Below, piece by piece: positions 32,983 through 44,639 of a DNA stretch of 64,000 nucleotides. Both the position numbers and the translations under genes were made by a program. The stretch is taken from assembly GCA_038373885.1 (NCBI GenBank), contig JAWZYV010006234.1, positions 223,960 to 287,959 of the forward strand, read 5' to 3'. Under the pieces are notes generated by a model. That model had not been told where the DNA came from, searched no databases, and saw only the letters and a list, made by a program, of their open reading frames with translations. This DNA comes from Cheiracanthium punctorium. Taxonomy: Eukaryota > Arthropoda > Arachnida > Araneae > Cheiracanthiidae. Position 1 is the stretch's first letter; every line of letters begins with the position of its first letter.

Positions 32983-35253
32983 TTTTGCGATACATATGCC
33001 GGGAAATAAATAAAAGATAATTTTTTAAAACCCAGATACTTGACCTCTCATCCGTGTATACAAACTTTGTCCGTGTAGTGTGTTACTTTTGTTTATTATA
33101 GTCGCTTATCAAATCTTGGAAAATTACAATACTGTACTCGGGAATTCCTTGCGATTTTTTTAACAACTGCCATTTCTTTCCTTAATAGTTGTGAATAATG
33201 GGGGGAATTTTTGCTGCTTTTTGTGCTGTGGGGGGGGGGGGCTGTTCACTTTAAAGAACTTATTTCATACATTTTCGAAAATCGGCATAAAATATGCACA
33301 CATGACATGTTTGTTATATTTCCTAAAAAATATATTAATCTGGCCAACTTTGGAACTAGGAAAAAAATAAATAAATAAATAAAAATTAGATCTTTATGTT
33401 AAGGCAAGACATATCTTTAAAATGTATACGAGCTGTATAATTCATTAATCTCTACATATTTTAAATCAAAAGTAAATGTTTGGGAGCTGTAAAGTTCATT
33501 TACCCTTTTGCATATTTTAAATCGAAAAGACTGTTAAGTCTCGCATTTTTTCTAAAATGTTTTCATGATTTTTCCGGAAAAATTGGAAACCCAAGTAATG
33601 CATACACGCGCGCTTTCTTTTATTATTTACCATGCAAGGGGAAAAGATGTTTTCTCCATCCTTCTTTCAATATATATATATCGCATTTTTAAAATGTCTA
33701 CTTTTACTCGTAAATAAAATTTTGTATAGTCTTTAAAAAGTGGTTTATCTTAAAGATGTATGACTGATCTTACCTCAAAGAGACGTTCGGGGAGAATATT
33801 TGTTTCTCTTATTGCAATTTTTAAAGCAGACGCAGGAAACATATTAAGATATTTTTTTCCCCTTGCACAAATTTTGAGATCCAGTAAATATCTGCATAGA
33901 AAATAACATCGATATTGTGTAGAGTGTATTGCAAAAAGCATCTTCTTTCTTTTATATTTCTGTGCATTGAAAAGCATATTTCTTTTTTTAAATATTTCGG
34001 CTAGCCTGCTCAAATTTCTGGATTCTATTTCAGTGATTTGAGTGAATACCGAACACGCGCCATGCATTAATTAATCGTATTTAAAAACAGAACAATGTAT
34101 TATTAAAATATATAGCATTTAAATTAGTAGTAAAATGTACAGCGCTGACTTCTTACATTTGCGAGTTCTAGGGACGCTAAGATTGAACATTTCAGGTTCC
34201 TTCTGAATATTCTGGGTTGTTTTTCCGTAACTTTTAAAAAATAATGAAAACATTTTAAAGTTTAAAAAAAGTGATCCCTGGTACTTAGCGATTTGAAACA
34301 AGAAAAGTATTTTTTGAGGACGTGGGGGAGATTACGAAAGGTACGTTATAGTGCCATCCCTGATAGAAGTTTAATTACTATCCTGATAAACGCTGACACC
34401 CCTAGAGTTTAGTTTTTTAAGTCATTTAAAGAGACACCGGGCTTGTCTCTGATTACTATCCCTTTTTTAACAAGTCTCTCAAGCTAAGTAGTATCAGTTT
34501 GAAGTAGAAACATGGTTATTATTTATTAAAGTAATTAATTTGTTCAATCCAAATAAGACTGGTACTCTGAAATGTTGAAATTTCTTTGTAAATTTAGATA
34601 CATAGCTGTGAACATAATTTTATCCCCCCCCCCACCCCCTTTCCAGAAAAATATTTATGCCCAGTATAGAAAAATTATAGTTGATTTTATACTTGGAAAC
34701 ACTACCTATAAAATTCTGTTTAGATTCCTTTTCATGTTACTCCTGCGACGGCAGCTGAAATGCGTAACTTACTCATTTATTTATTTTCCCACTCTTGCAC
34801 AATATACTATACATATTTAGGTACTGTCGAGACCGAAATTCCCTGGTCAATCCGGAAAAAAATATTATTGATGTCGGAATTTTCGCTCCATTGAAACGTT
34901 CGAAAAGTGTGCTCGTAAAGTTTTAAATTGTCGATTCTGCTTGATTTAGGAAATGTCGTTTCTGAAAACCAGAATATTTCATATCGCTCTTACAATTTGT
35001 GTAACATTACTGGATTCCGTTGCCAAAAATCGAAATGTATATTTTGTCCTGTCACATGGGAAATGCTGTGTGTGTGTGTGTGTGTTAAGCAGTGAAAGTT
35101 TTCATTTTTGCTTATGACATGTTTTCTTCACTGGTTTCCGGACTATTTCTTGTTGAAAGTGAGTAGGAATAAAAGTAAATAGTCAGATTTCAATAGTGAT
35201 ATTTCAATTACCATTACACTACAAACAATGAGGACGTACTCAATAGGACGAGA
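32983..35253. other. AT-rich DNA without a recognisable gene
   Basis: Poly-G near 33232-33241, poly-C near 34624-34633, (TG)n at 35067-35085. A 105-codon minus-strand frame at 33750-34067 has no recognisable similarity and I do not call it. Confidence 0.4.
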
Positions 35254-35419
35254 ACATGGGCGCCGGCATCATAGGACAAAGGGGGGGGGCATGCCCCCAT
35301 TTGACTTTTGTTTGCAGTGTTTTCCCTTGCTTTTTTGCTCTTTCCAACATGGTAACCATACGTTAAAGTAGTCTTTGCCCCCCCTTCCCCCCTGGAAAAA
35401 ATTCTGCCGGCGCCCATGT
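35254..35419. mobile_element. Short MITE with ACATGGGCGCCGGCA inverted ends
   Basis: Perfect 15 bp inverted termini (ACATGGGCGCCGGCA and its complement at 35405-35419) enclose 136 bp including long G and C runs near 35281 and 35380. No clear target duplication. Confidence 0.6.
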
Positions 35420-35699
35420 ATGAGAAACATACAGAGCAGTCAATTGAAAGTGGTACTGGCTATAAAACCAGCATGGAGTGCAAGTTAGTAACGCAGGCAG
35501 GTGTTTGTATAGAAGTGCTCTCTATATGGAATCGGGAGTAAACAGTGTGAATATTCACCACTGTGCCATTTGCCTGTCAGAAGTGCTCGTAGTGAGGTCA
35601 GCGATTCTCGTTTGCTCCCTGTTTTTGTATTTATTTTATGCTTGCTTCTTTTCTTATTCTAAAAATCGAAATCTGATTATTACTTATAAAGCATAATTC

Positions 35700-36620
35700 T
35701 GTTACGAATTTTCGGGGCAACCCGCTGCTCTGGGGCTTAGAATGGTTTAAAATTCGTATTCTACGCTTCAAATAGATAAATTTTGCTTTTTGTTGCATCA
35801 AAATCGGCCAATTAGAACCGGAGATACGGAGGTTTCGCTTTCCCATATGTTTTTCTATGGGCTTCTAGAAATCTCGAGAAATATTAGTCCTAGAGCTTAG
35901 ATCTCTTCACTTTTGAGGACTTATTTTTGGCGCCAAATTTGGCGATATTTCGCCAAAAGTCGCCAAGCTTGGCGACTTTTTGGTCATTTGGCGCGATTTT
36001 CCCAATGGGGCCTGGAAGTTGTTTTTCCTGCATTAAAAACGCATAATAACCTAACATTTCTCTTCTATGACGTAATCAAAATTCACGCTTTATGTAGAAC
36101 CCTCGAGAAATTGACTTTTCTGGAAACCTCTTGTACCTCCTGCGCCGGTTATTTATAGAAGAGCGCGTCGCCCCGAGCAGTCAGTTGCGAGTTGAACATT
36201 CAATGTGCGAAGAGCTCTGAGTACGCTTGTTTTGTGTGAACTGATAGTGCTATAGAAGCTGTGTTTTAGCTTGCTTTGTGAAGCCGTTTTTAAAGTGCTG
36301 TGTGTAAATTCTTCATTGCTGTGTCTTAAGGGATAGTGTACTATATCCCTTGAATATTTCCATGGAATTTTAGCCTGTAAAAGTGACTTATTTTGTGTGA
36401 GAAATACAGCATTTGTGAGAGCTTCTGATCCAAGCGGATTGTTAAAAGCACGTTACTGCTAGATTGTGCTTGTGAATTGTGTGCAGCTGATTGTTCTACG
36501 AAGTTCTAGAAGAAATAAAGTTTGTGTTCCATCCTGACAAGTGACTTTTTACTTGAACTTTTTACACCAACAGGACTTTAGAACGTCGAACCCCAGGAGT
36601 AGGAGAGTAATTCCGCAACA
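35700..36620 (+). repeat. Gypsy 5' LTR, full length
   Basis: 921 bp, from TGTTACGAATT to ATTCCGCAACA. Carries the core promoter and AATAAA at 36514-36519. Its last 363 bp match the truncated 3' LTR with one difference seen. An early stretch (35925-35990) is a cluster of GGCG/CGCC palindromic motifs. Confidence 0.88.
36152..36185 (+). promoter_or_regulatory. Gypsy LTR core promoter: TATA plus TCAGT initiator
   Basis: TTTATA at 36152-36157 and the arthropod-type initiator TCAGT at 36181-36185. The initiator A is 31 bp from the start of the TATA motif, the standard spacing for RNA polymerase II. This places the start of R near 36183. The truncated 3' LTR begins at 40504, downstream of the equivalent position, so it lacks this promoter. 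Confidence 0.7.
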
Positions 36621-36622
36621 TT

Positions 36623-36638
36623 TGGTGTCAGAATCGGG
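36623..36638 (+). promoter_or_regulatory. Gypsy primer binding site
   Basis: TGGTGTCAGAATCGGG starts two bases after the 5' LTR, the expected place and TGG start for a tRNA primer site. I do not assign the tRNA. Confidence 0.6.
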
Positions 36639-36669
36639 ATTCTAGAGAAGGACTTTAATTTTCCAGTTT

Positions 36670-37059
36670 ATGGTTTTGACTAGACAAAAAATGGACGAAC
36701 AACTTCAAAAGCTCATGAATATGATGCAGGAAATGAAATCTGGACAAGATGAGATAAAAAAAGAGATGAAAGCCGGACAAGATGAGATAAAAGAAGAGAT
36801 GAAAGTCGGACAAGATGAGATTAAAGCTGCACAAGGCGAGATGAAATCCGGATTGGACGAGTTAAAGACAGCGCACAATGAAGTGAAAACCGGATTGGAG
36901 GAATTAAGAGCCGCGCACGACGATCTCATAGAACGAAAATTAAGATCCGATAGAACGAGAGATGGCCCAAAGAAAGAAAAATGTTGGAGGTGCAACAGCG
37001 AGGGGCATTTACGAAAATACGCGCGAAGATCTCATAGAACGAAAATTAAGATCCGATAG
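36670..37059 (+). pseudogene. Gypsy gag, truncated
   Basis: Starts MVLTRQKMDEQ. Residues about 10-85 are a charged coiled coil of 11-residue repeats (EMKAGQDEIKE-like, encoded by a 33 bp tandem repeat). It then passes straight to a nucleocapsid-type zinc knuckle, CWRCNSEGHLRKY, whose last cysteine is replaced because the 106 bp duplication shifts the frame. The capsid region normally expected between coiled coil and knuckle is absent, so this Gag should not assemble particles by itself. Gag binds and packages element RNA in intact relatives. Confidence 0.75.
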
Positions 37060-37239
37060 AACGAGAGATGGCCCAAAGAAAGAAAAATGTTGGAGGTGCA
37101 ACAGCGAGGGGCATTTACGAAAATACGCGCGAAGATCTCATAGAACGAAAATTAAGATCCGATAGAACGAGAGATGGCCCAAAGAAAGAAAAATGTTGGA
37201 GGTGCAACAGCGAGGGGCATTTACGAAAATACTGTGACG
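36922..37239 (+). repeat. 106 bp segment repeated three times in tandem in gag-pol
   Basis: Units begin GATCTCATAGAACG at 36922, 37028 and 37134. The first two units look identical. Period 106 is not a multiple of three, so each unit is read in a different frame. Without the two extra units gag and pol would share one frame (212 shifts by two), so the triplication itself breaks a fused gag-pol. Confidence 0.95.
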
Positions 37240-39503
37240 CACAAAAGAACTCTCGTCGTAAAGATCGCAGTTATCAATGCACCAGAGAAGCCCATGAAGG
37301 AAGACAGAAAAGAGACGACTTTCAGGAACAGAGGCTGAGGGATATTCAAAAGCCTCGTTTGAAAGTCTTACAGATTTCATCAGTGAATGGTGGCAGTAAT
37401 GGACTCTTCGTACAGGGATACGTTAATGGTTCCCCATGCCACATGGTGATTGATACTGGAGCGAACGTAACCATCATAAGGACGGATCTGGCCAAGAAAT
37501 TAAATTTGAAGATTATCTGGACTCCGCCCTCGCTGACCCTCCAGACTGTGACAGGTGACAAGATCGAAGTGGGCGGAAAAGCGCAAGTAGAAATCACGTT
37601 TGGAAATGCCAGATACGACCATGTGGTATATGTCGCCAATATTACAGACTCTTTTATTCTCGGACTCGACTTTTTAAAATCGCACAAATTTAACTTGGAC
37701 TTTAAGAATAATGAGCTTCGTTCAGACTCAGAAGAAATAGCTGCGTTCGATATTAGAAATGAAACTGTTTTGCCTGTTCAGCAAATAATAGCCCAGACTG
37801 ATATCACTCTACCTCCCAGAACTGATTCAATAATTTCTGGAACAGTAAAAGAAAGCAATAAATTCCGTTTTGGATTAATCGAACACCCAAGCAATAGTGA
37901 TTCCATCAGAGGAGTACTTGTGGGAGCAACACTTGTGGACTTGTCGAGAACAGAAATTCCAGTTAGAGTAGTAAATGTGACGGACAAGTCGAAGGTGATA
38001 AAGAAAAATGAAGTGTTGGCGACATGCACTCCTGTTACCTGCATTAATAAGAACATCAGCCAAACGACAGCTAAATCTTCCGAGTGCCTGACGAAGGAAT
38101 TAATACAAGACGTGGAGTTAACGGCAGAACAGAGAAGCGCTGCAGAGAAAGTAATAGCGGAATTTGAAGACCTCTTCTCCCGAACTTCCGGTGACTTTGG
38201 CCGTACGAGCTTAACGCAACATAGGATAGATACAGGCAGCCACTCTCCCATCAAGCAACATCCTAGGCGGCTGCCGTTTGCTAAGCAAGAAGAGGTGAGC
38301 AGACTTTTAGAGGAGATGCAGCGTGATGACGTCATCGAGCCGTCGACTAGTCCGTGGGCCTCGCCGATTGTTTTGGTCCGAAAGAAGGATGGTTCCACCC
38401 GGTTCTGTGTTGACTACAGACGTCTGAATGACATTACCAAGAAAGACAGCTACCCTCTTCCCAGGATAGACGACACATTGGACACTTTATCGGGAAATGA
38501 ATGGTTTTCCACTCTGGATCTGAAAAGTGGTTACTGGCAAGTGGAAATTCATCCCGATGACCGTGAAAAGACTGCGTTCACCACGGGACAAGGATTATGG
38601 CAGTTCAAAGTTATGCCTTTTGGACTCTGCAACGCACCTGCTACATTCGAGCGACTAATGGAGACAGTGTTGAGAGGACTTTCCTACGAAGCATGTCTCG
38701 TTTATTTGGACGATATCATCATCGTCGGAAGGACTTTCGAAGAGCATCTCGAGAACATTCGAAAGGTACTGCAGAAATTAAAAGAGGCAAACTTGAAACT
38801 AAGTCCATCGAAGTGCAATTTGTTTCGTCGGGAAGTACGTTACCTCGGGCACATAATATCCGCCCACGGAGTCCGAACCGATCCCGAAAAGACGTCCGCA
38901 GTCCAGAACTGGAGTCGTCCCGAGAATATCCATGACTTAAGAAGTTTTCTCGGTCTGTGTACTTACTATCGAAAATTCGTGAAGGGCTTTTCTCAAATTG
39001 CAAGACCTCTTCACAAATTGACCGAGACTGGACAGAAATTTCTATGGACTGAGGAATGTGAGGACGCATTCAACGAACTGAAGACGGCTTTAACATCTTC
39101 GCCGATCCTGTCGTATCCTCACCCTGACAAGCCATTTATCCTGGACACAGACGCAAGTAAGGAGAGTGTCGGAGCAGTTTTGTCCCAGGAGATAGATGGC
39201 CAAGAACACGTCATTGCTTACTGGAGCAAATGCCTTTCAAAGGCAGAACGTAACTATTGTGTTACGAGAAAGGAACTTCTTGCTATCATTAAGGCCGTGG
39301 AGCACTTCCATCATTACCTGTACGGCCGAAAGTTCCTGCTCCGAACGGACCATGCCTCTTTAACCTGGCTTCTAAATTTCAAGAATCCAGAGGGCCAAAT
39401 AGCCAGGTGGATACAGCGATTACAAGAATATGACATCGAGATACGTCATCGGAAAGGGCATCTCATGGAAATGCAGATGCTTTGTCGAGAAGGCCCTGCA
39501 TAG
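37068..39503 (+). pseudogene. Gypsy pol: protease, reverse transcriptase, RNase H (frameshifted)
   Basis: The open frame begins inside the second 106 bp unit. Numbered from 37068: zinc knuckle CWRCNSEGHLRKYC from unit 3; aspartic protease DTGANVTI at D129 with flap-like LGLDFLK downstream; reverse transcriptase with FCVDYRRLN, STLDLKSGYWQ, MPFGLCNAPATF and YLDD at 546-549; RNase H with DTDASKESVGAVL (D693, D695). The frame then slips: GHLMEMQMLCREGPA replaces the usual H-x-NADALSRRP ending, which continues in another frame from 39482. A one-base loss near 39464 explains this. All catalytic motifs are intact up to the shift. Confidence 0.9.
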
Positions 39504-40582
39504 ACAGTTGTCGCTATTGCTCCAGGGCAGAGAAAAATTACCATCTGAAACATCCCGTTGTCCGCCAAGTTACATCATCGACACCATCCCAAGATCCCTG
39601 GAGTGACGAAAATGTTCGGGCGGACCAATTAGCAGACCGCGACATCAAACCTATTGTGGAATTTATGGAAAAATCCAGCGCTAAGCCCAGTTGGCAAGAA
39701 ATATCATCTTACAGTCCGGCAACAAAACAGTACTGGGCTTTATGGGATTCGCTTCGCCTGAGGAATGGAGTCCTGTATCGTAAATGGGAGTCGGACGACG
39801 GCAAGATGCTCCGATGGCAGTTAGTACTCCCTCGCTCGAGGATTCCGAAGGTTCTAGAAGAGCTGCATAATGGCTTAACTGGAGGCCATTTTGGCGTGAT
39901 GAAGACCCTGCAGAAAGTTCGCGAGCGCTTCTACTGGGTTAGGGCTCGAGGCGACGTCGAAAAGTGGTGTCAAGCTTGTGACGCCTGTGCTGCCCGTAAA
40001 GGCCCGAAGAAACGAAGCCGTGGAAGACTACATCGTTATAATGTAGGAGCGCCTTTTGAGAGGATTGCACTCGACATCCTGGGACCTCTTCCGCGAACTT
40101 CGGATGGCAACAAATACATCCTAGTTGTCATTGACTACTTCTCTAAATGGCCCGAAGCGTTTCCTATTCCCGATCAAGAAGCTACGACCGTAGCAGAGGT
40201 ACTGGTGCAAGAATGGATTTCCAGATATGGAACCCCTCTGCAACTTCATTCTGACCAAGGAACGAACTTTACCTCTGCAGTCTTTAAAGGTCTATGTCAA
40301 CTTCTCGGAATGGACAAAACCCAGACTACGCCTTTACACCCACAATCCGACGGCATGGTGGAGAGGTTCAATCGCACAATTTTGAACAACCTCTCGCTCC
40401 TGGTATCTAGGAATCAAGAGGACTGGGACAAGAAACTCCCCCTCTTCCTGCTGGCCTATAGGAGCGCCGTTCATGAGACTACCGGCTTCACACCTTCCCA
40501 GATGCTGTGTTTTAGCTTGCTTTGTGAAGCTGTTTTTAAAGTGCTGTGTGTAAATTCTTCATTGCTGTGTCTTAAGGGATAG
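39482..40582 (+). pseudogene. Gypsy integrase, 3'-truncated
   Basis: No ATG start; it continues pol after the frameshift (first residues LSRRPC). Numbered from 39482: zinc-binding region with LHNGLTGGHFG and CQACDAC; catalytic core D198 (ALDILGP), D258 (HSDQGTNF) and E294 (GMVERFNRT), giving the classical D,D-35-E spacing. The protein is natural to TPSQML and then runs into LTR sequence (from 40504), so the C-terminal DNA-binding part is missing. The last 25 or so residues are LTR translated by chance. Confidence 0.9.
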
Positions 40583-40866
40583 TGTACTATATCCCTTGAA
40601 TATTTCCATGGAATTTTAGCCTGTAAAAGTGACTTATTTTGTGTGAGAAATACAGCATTTGTGAGAGCTTCTGATCCAAGCGGATTGTTAAAAGCACGTT
40701 ACTGCTAGATTGTGCTTGTGAATTGTGTGCAGCTGATTGTTCTACGAAGTTCTAGAAGAAATAAAGTTTGTGTTCCATCCTGACAAGTGACTTTTTACTT
40801 GAACTTTTTACACCAACAGGACTTTAGAACGTCGAACCCCAGGAGTAGGAGAGTAATTCCGCAACA
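40504..40866 (+). repeat. Gypsy 3' LTR, 5'-truncated
   Basis: 363 bp matching 36258-36620 with no indel and one difference seen (aagcTg against aagcCg). The first 558 bp of the LTR are missing. The junction lies at GCTGTG, a string the LTR has at the corresponding point, suggesting a microhomology junction. AATAAA is at 40760-40765. Confidence 0.93.
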
Positions 40867-40870
40867 ATTC

Positions 40871-43368
40871 GTTTGTATAAGTTTTACAATAATATAAACA
40901 AAGTCTGAGACGAAGGAAAATAAGTTGCCACAAATTCTACCTTCATGCTAATATTAAAATAAAAATGGCAAAACTCATTTGTCAAAAATATTTTTCTTTG
41001 AATAGGAGCAATATACGGTAAGCCACGAAAATACCTTTTCGTATAGTAAATTTACATTTTTTCCTCATAAAAAATAGTTTATTCTATATCAGATGCGGAT
41101 TTCAGTGTGTGTTACCGCAATTGTATAAAACATTTTCTGTGTCTTGGGTTGCATATGCAGTTCTGTATTGCGCGTTTTCGAATGCACATATTTCTGAAGG
41201 GAATATTTATTTATTACTTATTATTTTTTTAAGGGAAAAAATGCAAGACATACAATATTTTACTGTTACTTCTAGCAAGCATTCATTCACTGGAAACGCT
41301 TTCTTTGTTATTTTATGAGGATGTTTTTCATTTCTTTACATCTTTTTGTTCCTTTAGAAAAATGAAATTAATACTTTACGAATTTATTGATTTCATTTTT
41401 TTCTGCCGGTGTAATGTTACCCACATGTGTATCTGTAGCATATCTATTTGATGCTGCGAAAGAATTTGTGTACGCTGGGTCACATTGCATTTTGTATTTC
41501 TGTATACCGTATTCGAATATTTCCAGTCATTAGTGAAATTTGAGAATTTTTTTTTTTTTTTCAAAGGTGGGTGTATTTATTAAGCTTAAAGATAAATTTA
41601 TTCGACATATTTAAGTAGGCTAGAAATATTTTGAAATTTCGAAAGCATTTTTATATTGAAAATGGGAATTTCAATTTTTTAACTATTGTATGCTTCTGAA
41701 TATTTTATTGTTCTGGAGTTGGGGACACACTTTCGTCGACATTTCATATTATGGTAGTTGTGTTACAATTTGTGAACTTGTAGCTAAGAATCATGGAAAA
41801 GTGCATACGTATGAAGTAGTTTTGGAGTCTAAACTACCCGCGTGAACTAAGTTTATTTCTGAATTGGAGTTGTCCCCTTATTCAGAAAAATTCTTCAACA
41901 ATGTAAAACACAGCAAACTTAGATGAAAACAGCTTCTCCCCTTTTGAGGGGGGGATGCAGTTGTAATGCGCAATTTAAATTTCAGTTACTTTTTTACTTT
42001 TCTTAAGGAAGTGGGAAGCTATCAATAAAATCCCCTCCCCCCGAAAAAAAATAATGAAGTAAACAAACATTTAAATTCAAAATGGAAAACTTGCGTTTAG
42101 TAGTACTGCTCCATAAATCAGGAAATCGTGAAATAGCCATATTTTTTTTCATTACAGCAATCTGATATTTACCTTTTTTTTTACACGATCGATTCTATAT
42201 GTCGTTACTTTCGAAAAATCGGCAGTTCTTGTTGTATATTGTCACAAAAAACCGTCAGCAGTACATATACTCCGGGATCAATTGATCTTGTGCAAGGTAA
42301 CCAAGGTTTTTCCTTATTTCCCTGTTTATTATACCATTTTTTACTCCCATATATTTTTTACTTCCATAAAAATTAGGTTTACAATGCACATTCTTTTCTA
42401 TAGCTACGGAAGTTTAGGATGACTTCCAAATGTATACCATTAAAGTGTCTCCCGTCCACCCCCCCCCCCCCCCCAATTCAATTCAGGTACTGGTTTTCCC
42501 ATCTTCAACTCGATAAAAACCTGAATACATCCTGCCCCCCCCCCCCCAAATTCATTCTTTTTGCAATATATTTTGTGTTTGATACATTCAGAGATATTCT
42601 AAAGTAAACTATAAATCATTTGATTTAAGAATATTGTTTCATTATGTAGTGTTGTTTTGCGCTCGAATTTTATTGTATCCAAATTATGTATTCACAGATT
42701 ACCAGGTAGCGTTAGTTAAAGCAACTGTTTTGAGCCATTGCAAGTAATCTGCAATTTACATCGTAACATATTCGTTTTAATGCATAAAAAGAATTATTTC
42801 GCCTTGCGATACAACTTTCCAGCAGCACAATTTTTCAAATTCTGCATGTTATTTGTTATGATATGCTGATATACTATTTCAAATTTGGTGATAAATCGTA
42901 TGATATTCTCAAACTCCCTATATGTAGTATAAATTGAATGTCCAAGGAAATATAAATTAGTTTACAAAAATCTTTATTTTCATGAAAAAGTCAACGAATA
43001 TATTTTTCGTTAGATTTCTAGTTCTTTAGGTGGAAGATGAAGCTAATAAGAAACACCTGTACGTTTTCTCTGAATAAATTTACATATTTTCCAAAAGAGT
43101 TCTTTCTAAAATATTTTCCGTATCTAGGGTAACATATATGATTGTGTACTGCACTTTTCGAAAGCCATGTGTTTCCAAAAGAGGAAATTTATAGAAAAAT
43201 GGGAACAAAATTTATGATATACAGCAGTTTTTATTTTATTATATCTTACTCCCTCTCTGCGTTCCTTTTTTATTTTTTATTGCATGTTTCATTCTTGTCC
43301 TTCTTTCGTCTGTTTCTCTTTTGTTTTATTGAAAATTGAAATTAATACTTTTTTAAAGTATAATCTTT
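40871..43368. other. AT-rich DNA with a faint internal duplication
   Basis: No gene. 41120-41390 and 43105-43350 appear to be a diverged direct duplication ('aaaacattttctgtgtct' against 'aaaatattttccgtatct', then 'gaaattaatacttt' in both). Poly-C runs at 42457-42473 and 42536-42548. Confidence 0.4.
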
Positions 43369-44627
43369 TACTTCCTTGTACGTAGTATAAGGAAATAAAG
43401 TGATCCCGAAAAATTTTGCGGAACAAATTTCGACAAAAAACAGATTTTGACTACCTCTAAATTTAATTTTAAGAATTTTTTCGATGCATCTCATCGTAAG
43501 CTAGCATGCACGATCATATTAATGCGTCTGCAACTCATTTTGACCAGCGGCGAGTCTATTGTGGCCAGTTTTTCCATGCCGTCTGTACGTACGTACGTAT
43601 GTATGTAACTCGCATATCTCAAAAACTATTGGTCGTAGAATGTTGAGATTTGATATTTAGGATTGTTCTATGATCTAGTTGTGCACCTCCCCTTTTGGTC
43701 GTAATCGAATGGATAGTTTATGTACAGGACCGCCCAAAAGATTCGAAATAAATTATGCTTTATGGTCCGAAATTCATTAAACTCGCCTAACTCAAACTAT
43801 TAGGCGTAGAATGTCGAAACTTCATATAGTTGTAACATCTAGTTGTGCACCTCCCCTTTTGGTTCCATTCGACTGGACAGTTTATCTACAGGACCACCCA
43901 AAACATTCGAAATACATTACGCTCAACGGGCCGAAATTCATTAAATTCGCATATCTCAAAAACTATTAGGCGTAGAATGTTGAATTCGAGTATGAAATTG
44001 TTGAATTCGTATGAATGTTGAATGATAGTTTTCGAGTTTTGACGAAATATCGCGAATTTGGCGATAATCTGTCATTGTTTGGTTCGTGTTTAAAATGTCG
44101 CCAAATGTCGTCGACATTAACGAGTTTCGCCGAAATATCGCCAAATTTGGCGCCAAAATTTATTTCGTATTTTGTATAGCTCTAAAACTTTAACCCGTAG
44201 AATTTTGAATTTTTGTATTTAGAACTATTGTAATATCTAAATGTTTTCAATATCTTTTTTGACAGCAATCGACTGGGAATTTATTTAAAGGGTGAGCCAA
44301 ATGACTTTAAGTACATTGAGGTGTATGGATGCATTCAATTCATTGAAAGTCTGTGGTTAATGACAACTTTGACTATCCCCAAAATCTCGCAAACTATCTC
44401 AAGTTTGTCGGCTTTTGGTGAAATATTGCCAAATAAATAGTCAGAAGGAAATCTTTCAAATTGAACTCAGCTTGGCGATATCGAAATATTTGACTAGAAA
44501 TCGCTAAACCTTACTATTATTGATATTTTATCTCTTTCAAAAAAATAAGTTTAGAGGAAATGCGTCGAAAATATTTTTGATCTAATAGACGTGCAAGGAA
44601 GTCGTGTGTTGGACACATCAGATTTTT
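43369..44627. mobile_element. Modular 1.26 kb repeat with TACTTCCTTG ends
   Basis: Left end TACTTCCTTGTACG, right region GTGCAAGGAAGTCGTG then GGACACATCAGA and poly-T. Inside, a module of 164 bp recurs: CTAGTTGTGCACCTCCCC at 43675 and 43839, with 'catatctcaaaaactatt' and 'ggcgtagaatgt' heading each, and a third partial module at about 43934. The later third is rich in CGCCAAATTTGGCG-type motifs. I recall similar text as a common spider repeat. No coding capacity; class unknown. Confidence 0.6.
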
Positions 44628-44639
44628 TTTTTTTCTGCT

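Larger units (their letters stand above)
35700..40866 (+). mobile_element. Gypsy LTR retrotransposon, internally broken
   Basis: 5,167 bp between 4 bp duplications ATTC (35696-35699 and 40867-40870). Order gag, protease, RT, RNase H, integrase is that of Ty3/Gypsy. Damage: gag lacks any visible capsid region, a 106 bp segment is triplicated, pol is frameshifted near 39464, and a deletion joins integrase to the interior of the 3' LTR. Because the target duplication survives, the deletion is internal to an inserted copy or happened during reverse transcription. LTR ends TGTTACGAATT and AATTCCGCAACA form an imperfect inverted repeat. Confidence 0.93.

Noticed and set aside
33750..34067. 105-codon minus-strand frame
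   Set aside because: No recognised similarity or duplication evidence; length is within chance for 64 kb.
36705..36995. Antisense 96-codon frame across Gypsy gag
   Set aside because: A complement of the 33 bp coiled-coil repeat, low complexity.
37778..38398. 206-codon antisense frame across Gypsy pol
   Set aside because: Overlaps protease/RT coding with recognised motifs on the plus strand; composition is that of an antisense shadow.
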